DNA of 64,000 bases from Fusarium oxysporum f. sp. lycopersici 4287 (Eukaryota; Ascomycota; Sordariomycetes; Hypocreales; Nectriaceae): assembly GCF_000149955.1 (NCBI RefSeq), contig NC_030994.1, positions 2,720,366 to 2,784,365 of the forward strand. Direction: 5' to 3'. The notes under the pieces are model-generated. The model was not told the DNA's origin and did not search any database. It saw only the letters and a program-made list of their open reading frames with translations. The position numbers were made by a program, and so were the translations under genes. Positions 57,898-64,000 of this stretch are shown one piece after another (position 1 is the stretch's first letter; each line of letters starts with the position of its first letter).

Positions 57898-58629
57898 ATG
57901 GTCAAGAAGAGAAAGAACAAGTACGACTTCCCCCCCATCCGCCTGCAATCGCATCGCATACCATCATCGCCGACGGAGACGAACAACACCAACGTCGCGA
58001 TGATGTTCGACAACGATTGAACGGCACATCTCTTCACACTTTGAACCGAGTTACTAACAAGCCTTCTCCAGCGGCCGAAACAAGAAGGGCCGCGGCCACG
58101 TCAAGCCCATCCGATGCAGCAACTGCTCGCGATGCACCCCCAAGGACAAGGCGATCAAGAGATTCACCATCCGCAACATGGTTGAGTCTGCTGCTATTCG
58201 TACGTCCCCTCCCACTCCTCGCTTCTCTCGATCACTCGCTTACAATTATTTACAGGTGACATCTCGGATGCCTCCGTCTTCGCGGAGTACACCGTGCCCA
58301 AGATGTACCTGAAGCTGCAGTACTGCGTCTCTTGCGCCATTCACGGCAAGATTGTCCGGTACGTTGTCCTCCCCGGGAGTGTGACAACTGCGCCCTGGTT
58401 GCGTATGTGCTTCAGATGAGCCTTGGAGTACTCTTATGAAACCATACACACTCCCAGCCTGTTGCGCAGTTGATGCCACACTCCCAGTACGTTCTCCCCA
58501 CCGAATTTGAGCTGACCAGATTATCACAGTGTCCGATCCGTCGTTGGCCGACGCAACCGTGCCCCTCCCCCTCGCGTCCGCTACAACAAGGACGGCAAGA
58601 AGATCGTCCCTACTGCCCCTAAGGCTTAA
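57898..58629 (+). CDS. RPS26: 40S ribosomal protein eS26
   Basis: Four exons (57898-57920, 58072-58199, 58256-58358, 58530-58629) give 117 aa, normal for eS26. Sequence: [20 protein letters not shown], then the zinc-binding [19 protein letters not shown], a second Cys pair in [15 protein letters not shown], and the basic tail [20 protein letters not shown]. Late-assembling protein at the mRNA exit channel of the 40S subunit. Intron phases agree at all three junctions. The first and third introns (151 and 171 nt) are long for this region, common in fungal ribosomal protein genes. Confidence 0.97.
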
Positions 58630-59301
58630 ATGGGTTGATATGGCTTGTCTTGGGATGGAGTCCGGTTATGATAGCATCATTCAAAAAATAACGGATGGGA
58701 TGAATACCTTTGGGATTATGAGTCTAAGAGATTCCAAAATTCAATCGGACGACGTTTGATGTCCACACGTCATTGACAAATATCTTGCTGTTCCTCCCTT
58801 CGCTTTGTGTGATTGATGTGACTGTTTTTGGCTTAAATGTTGATTGTATGCGACCGAGTGTCACGTCGCATCCAATGACCTACTGTAGATGAAGGCGTCG
58901 ATATGATCCCATTAAGCAAGCTGTTGCCAGGCTCATATTGCCGGTCGGCGGACACCCAATTGCTGTACTTTGGATGTTTTCAGTTGCTGTAGGAGCATTT
59001 GAAGATCATGTAGAAGTCGGCCATTCTTTTTCTGTGCGCAATTGCATGGTTATGTCCTACAATTTGAGTGTTCATAGTTTATTCTGGTGAACTCCATGGG
59101 CCAACATGAGGTTATACACAAATTCGAAATGACATTTCTGCGACAGCCAATCCATCGCGCACCATGACTAGATATTGAAAGCCAATCAACACATAAAGCA
59201 AAATCCTCAAACAAGACGACGACGTCTAGATAAAATTATTCAACGAATTACTCTTCCTTGCGTTGCTGATTGTTCTCTCAATATTATACACCCAATCTAC
59301 C
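58630..59301. other. intergenic between convergent genes
   Basis: 3' regions of eS26 and of the surface protein gene. No gene seen. Confidence 0.35.
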
Positions 59302-62300
59302 CTAAAACCCTCCATCAAACTGCTGCACCAAATCCGTCCCATTCTCCGAACAAGCAAACGCATCAACACAAACACCCCCACCACAACAGCTTCCCGTCAA
59401 GCACAAATACCCATCCCCACAATCCCCATCAGCTTCACAACTTCCCTTGTAATTCGTACACTCTGTCCACTCAAATGCAATGCCTACACCCGTAGCACTC
59501 TTACCGCAGACACAGCCCGTGCCTGGGATGATAGCGTCGCGGGGATATGAACATGTAGCGCCTTCTCCTTCTGCGACAGCGCTGTTGGGACAGCAGGCGA
59601 TGCGTGATGAGTCCTGAACTGTGATGTTGTAGGGTTTTGTTGTTTCGGGGGCCCAGTTGAGGGTTGTTATGGCGGGGATGCGTGTTGCGCCGGCGATGAG
59701 GGTTAGGTTGAGGGGGATTTCGCCTTCGTGGAGGGATTGGCAGATGTCGTTTTCGAAGCTTCGACGGGTGTTGTATACGTCGATGTAATCTTCCAAAGCA
59801 CCCTGTGAAGTCTCTGTGCTCTTGGTGAAAAGTGCTCCGAGAGCTTGCCAGAGTTGAGTGTACGCCACGACAGCTGCATCGGCCTCTTGCTTTGCTCTGT
59901 CGCTGGACAGACCTTGGTTGGCAAGGTCTTTGCGAAGCTGTTCAGGGTCTACGATGTCTTGTCCTGATTCTTCAAGCGTGGTGACGACAGTGGACAAGTC
60001 AGGACATGCACCGCCGAACGGATCTGTGGAGATGAAGTCGACGACCCTGTTCTTGATCGCCAACTGACATCTCAAGGAGCCAGACTCAGATCCCGGAAAC
60101 GTACACTCAAAGTCCCAACGCCCAGTATCATCGTCAACAGCGACATCTGCACAGACTGTATTGCCTACAAGAAGCTGAGGATACTGTCTGACCGACCTGT
60201 CAACGGGATTCCCGCATTGGTCATGTAGGTACAGAACCTGACTGAAGTCCAAGTCCTCGGCGCGCTTGTGCTTGAGTGCAGCACATTGTACACCCGCCAA
60301 GTCGGCAATCTGCTGGTACATATCGTCAATCGAGATTGATATGCCGTACGTGCAGTTACTCCCCGAGAAGTGAATCCCCTCAGCATCAAGCGTGACCAAA
60401 TACCCGTTAGGATCAACGACCGAAAGCCTTCCACGATGAGAAATGTCGACATAGCAAATCCCGCCTTGTTCATCGCGGACAGTGAGATACAGCGGATTAA
60501 CGCCATCCTTCTCAAACTCAACAGACTCGATGTAAGGAATGGGGATTGAGACGTTGCCTTCTCGGAGTCTGGCGTTGTATAGCAACGCTCGACGGGTCGA
60601 ATCACCGTCTGGGTTGGGGAGAGTGTAGCATGTTTCTTGTGAGATGGCTGTGGTGCGTGTAACGTGGGTGAAGTTGACGGCAGGGAACTCGGGAACGCCA
60701 GTTGCTGTTGCGTTACTACCTGGTGACGCGGGGCCGTTGGAGGTGCCGGACGTTGAAGTTGCAGCCACAGGACTCGAGACGGATGTAACGGTTCCAGTAC
60801 TTCCTGGTGCAGAGCCCGTAGTGTCACCGCTCGGAACAGCACTTTCACTGGCAGCAGTGCTGGGCACCTCTGAAGAGCCTGTTGGAAAAGGCGGAGTTGG
60901 AATTTCAGAGATTGGTACACTGATGGTTGGGAGGGAGATGACGCCTGAGATGGACGACGTGATGTTCCAGCCAACACCGCCGCTTTGAGAACTGGTAAGA
61001 ATCTCTGACTCTGTTGAAAGAGCCACGATTGAACCAGACTCAGAAGAGCCGGCGGTCGCAACAGAACCAGAGCCCTCAGATTGCCCAGTTGTTGTGTTCC
61101 AACCAGTCACCAAAGTCTCACTTCGGCCCATGCCTGACGTTGCTTGAGAAAAGGTCGGCAAAGATACACTTGGTAACGGAACCAGCGATGACGTCCCAGT
61201 CTGCGATACACTGGTCGTCGGGACGGAGACATTACCTCCAGGCGCAGAAGTGGTGCCATTCCAGCTCGGAACTGCGCTGCTTTCGGGCACCGAGCTTGTT
61301 CCACTCCCAGGCTCAGTCGTGATCGACTCACCCGGCAGCGGCAGTGTTGGAAACGGTAACGTCCCACCCCGAGTTATACTGATTGACGGTATAGTGAAGT
61401 TAACCCCTGGTGGGGCAGTGCTGTTCCAACTGGGGAATTGATTACCACTAGTCTCTGGGTTTGTCGTCAGACTGTCGCTTGGGAAAGGCTGAGTTGGAAA
61501 CGGGACAAAGGTTTGGGATGGGGATATACTGATGGTCGGTATAGTCACGTTGCCACCGGATGGTCGAGCAGTGTTGTTCCAGCTTGGCGAGAGACTGCTT
61601 CCCGATGTTGCTTCAGCTGACGAGAATGGACTCGGCAGTGATACCGTCGGGAACGGTATGAAAGATTCGCTGGCTGTACTGATGGTTGGTACTGAGGAAT
61701 TCCCGCCAGGAGGTAGAGAAGTGGTGTTCCAGCTCGGAGACAAACTGCTCCCTGTCGTCGCCTCTACTGAGGATGATGAAGCTGGGAGTGATACCGTTGG
61801 GAATGGCACAAATGAACCAGTGGTGCTTACAGTTGGTACTGACAAGTTACCACCTGATGGGAGGGAAGTGCTGTTCCAACTTGGGCCCAAGCTACTGCCC
61901 GAAGTGATTTCTGTTGAAGAGAGTTGAGCCGAAGCTGATGGCAGCAAGGTACCAGTCGAAGCGCTGATAGTTGGTAGCGACATGTTACTCCCAAAGGGGA
62001 TGGAAGTACTGTTCCAGGGGGGATTGAAGCTGGTCCCTGAAGTAAACCCCCCTGAAGACGTTTGAACCGAAGCTGACGACGTTGGGAAAGGGTCCAAGCT
62101 CCCGCTGGAAGCACTAGTTACGGTTGCAGATGTGTTTCCTCCAGAAGGAAGAGACGTGCTATTCCAGCTGGGTCCGAAGCTACTCCCCGAGCTTGTGACC
62201 ACCGAAGATGCTTGGCTTGATAGAGACAACGTTGGAAACGGAACGAATGTGCCACTCGAGATGCTGATTGTCGGTACCGAGCCATTACCTCTCGGCGTGG

Positions 62301-63699
62301 TACCATTCCAGCTTGGACCTACACTCCCGCTTGATGAACCACCAGAGCTTGCGGGAACCGAGGCCGTTGGGAACGGCACGAACGTCCCACTGGAGCTACT
62401 GACTGTTGGTACTGAGCCATTACCCATCGAAACAGAGGTAGTTCCATTCCAACTTGGCCCTATAGTACTACTAGATGAGGCCCCAGTGATGGTAGAAGCC
62501 GAGGCTGTAGGGAAGGGTACGAAGCTTCCACCGGAGATGTCGGTAGTCGGAGCCGATCCATTGCCTCTCGACGCTGACGTGGTGTTCCAACTTGGAGCCA
62601 CACTACCACTCGACGAGCTCCCAGAACTAGTGAAGTCCGAGCCTGTAGGAAATGATACAAAACTCCCACTTGAGAGACTGACAGTTGGAATCGAACCATT
62701 CGCTGTTGAGGCTGAAGTCGTATTCCAACTTGGTCCTACACTCTCACCCGTTGTCCTAGACCCAGTGGTTACAGACACACTTAGAACCGACTCTGTAGGG
62801 ATAGTCACAAAAGGCCCTGTCCCCGAAATACCACCGCTCGGGGCAGTCATACTCGAGTTCCACCCTGTCAATGTCCCAATCGGACGTGTCCCACTCTCCA
62901 CAGGACTCGACGACGAGTTACCAGGAAAAGACCACGGTGGCGAATCGGTTGTAGCGCCAGATCGTGTCGTTCGGGTATCTGATAGTTGGGATGTTACACC
63001 CGTGTTGGACTGGAGAGTTTGGGTCCGGTTGCCAGATTGGGAGTGAGATGAAGTAGGTGCTCGGTCTTGGCTTGAGAAGGATGCTGAGGAGGGACCTTCG
63101 GTATCTGCTAGTGACTCTGTGGTGGTGTTCCATGAAGCTGCTGAACCTGATCTTGTAAGGCTTTCGCTGGCTGATCCTGTAGTTGGACTGCTGCTGTTGG
63201 CGTATGTCGTCCTGGGAACATCTCCAGTCATCTCTCGTGCTGTCGTCTCTCCACCAGACGCTGCAGTCTGATTCCACGACGCTTCAGTCGTCGAATACGC
63301 TCCCCCAATCGTCGTCTCAGCATACGTTCCCGACCCAGGCTGTCCCACCGACACCTCCGTCGAATCCGAATACCCCCTCGTCCTAGACTCATCTGCATTT
63401 GTAGTGCTGAAACTCGCACTCGTCACAATACACTCGCACTGAAACTCATAAGCAATCATCCAAACTTATCACGAGCCACTCACATATGAAGCTATCCTTG
63501 TCTGATTATACCTCACATACTCCGCAGGCGTACTATATCCCGCACCGCAATGATTCCCCTCAAGAACACTAGAACAAAACTCGCCATCATCTTGAATGAG
63601 CGATGAGTAAAGATCATCATGTGGACAAGCGATCGATTCGTTCCAGTTTGCAGGAAAGGCAGTGACCAAGTGAACGACGAGGGGGAGTAGCATCAACAT
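59302..63699 (-). CDS. large secreted Ser/Thr-rich repeat protein with Cys-rich C-terminal end
   Basis: Two exons (63699-63484 and 63438-59302) give 1450 aa. The signal peptide is MLMLLPLVVHLVTAFPANWN with cleavage likely after TAF or nearby. A short Cys-containing domain follows (IACPHDDLYSSLIQDDGEFC, then SSVLEGNHCGAGYSTPAEYV), spliced into CECIVTSASFSTT. Residues about 95-930 are almost only Ser, Thr, Gly, Pro and Val, with many N-glycosylation sites of the form WNSTS. They contain a tandem repeat of about 40-45 residues. The last about 500 residues are a globular region (ESVEFEKDGVNPLYLTVRDE, FECTFPGSESGSLRCQLAI) ending in a Cys-rich knot (CTNYKGSCEADGDCGDGYLC). It looks like a cell-surface mucin or adhesin. 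No GPI-anchor signal is evident at the end. The function is not known to me. Confidence 0.85.
61150..62760 (-). repeat. coding minisatellite in the surface protein gene
   Basis: About 12 tandem units of roughly 120-135 bp encode variants of GPSWNSTSLPSGGNSSVPTV, then STSGSFVPFPTVSLPASSS. On the plus strand the recurring words are TTCCAGCTTGG and GGGAACGG. Neighbouring units are more alike than distant ones. Confidence 0.7.
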
Positions 63700-64000
63700 G
63701 ATGCGTAAACGAGTGTATAGCGATGAATGAGAATGGCCAAAGCTTGGCTTGATTGTAGGCGTTACTTATAGGACGTACAGCAACCATATCCCAATATCTT
63801 CAGTCCTCGAGGCCGCCCACGTATAATCTGCCGAGACACAGCATCGTGACATCCAAGACACACATACAGAGCCGAGAAGACCGGCACTTGGTGCGTGGTA
63901 CGGTATCTACATCTGCGAGATCGAGGCGGGTATCTGCAGGGGTTCGCTTGGGGATCCTTAATGTCCCAGGTTCTCAGGTCTAGACGCGCTCGGTGACACG
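63700..64000. other. promoter side of the surface protein gene
   Basis: 300 bp to the window end with no gene seen. Confidence 0.35.

Noticed and set aside
62132..63046. 304-aa plus-strand frame within the surface protein gene
   Set aside because: Arises from the opposite strand of the repeat region; repeats keep both strands open.

Overview
The window is nuclear DNA from a filamentous ascomycete, most likely a sordariomycete of the Fusarium type. This rests on many short introns (about 45-100 nt, GTRNGT...YAG), fungal orthologues (Lys1, Coq1, Nop56, a YOL075C-type ABCG transporter, C6 transcription factor), a tRNA with a tiny anticodon-loop intron, and members of large fungal families (NACHT-ankyrin receptors, DUF7580, gasdermin-like). 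The genus is an inference from protein resemblance remembered without a database.

Layout. 0-31 kb is mostly conserved metabolism and housekeeping: a partial gene, saccharopine dehydrogenase LYS1 (minus, with an apparent 1-nt frameshift and a 695-nt intron), a DUF3140/Tudor-like acidic protein, tRNA-Lys(CTT), an ankyrin protein, two small conserved or orphan proteins, a UMTA/LaeA-type methyltransferase, a full-size ABCG transporter, allantoinase behind a GATA-rich promoter, COQ1 divergent from a VMA12-like V-ATPase assembly factor, an ECO1-type zinc-finger protein without the acetyltransferase, a C6 zinc-cluster regulator with two compensating frameshifts, an EBP/sterol-isomerase-like membrane protein, two uncertain or broken small genes, and a GNT1-like GlcNAc transferase. 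31-35 kb is gene-poor: a decayed membrane-protein gene, three copies of a short AT-rich interspersed repeat, and a remnant of an NLR-associated hydrolase domain.

35-47.5 kb is the most interesting part, a probable cell-death/allorecognition island. It holds a purine-phosphorylase-like/NACHT/ankyrin NLR (plus) facing a C2H2-like/ankyrin protein (minus), then a fungal gasdermin-like protein (plus, 276 aa) facing, 108 bp away, a DUF7580-subtilase (S8) protease with an intact Asp/His/Ser triad. The last pair has the arrangement of the HET-Q1/HET-Q2 gasdermin-protease pairs, in which the protease removes the gasdermin C-terminal tail to release its pore-forming part. Here the function is inferred from sequence and gene order.

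47.5-64 kb returns to ordinary genes: a PAQR/Izh membrane protein, a Dal5-type MFS transporter, a GH18 chitinase without a signal peptide, NOP56 followed by a strongly structured 159-nt element, ubiquitin-eS31 (S27a) divergent from eS26, and a 1450-residue secreted Ser/Thr-rich protein with a coding minisatellite.

Several apparent indels (in LYS1, the C6 regulator and the 29-kb gene) may be assembly errors as easily as real mutations; LYS1 is normally needed for lysine synthesis, which argues for caution.
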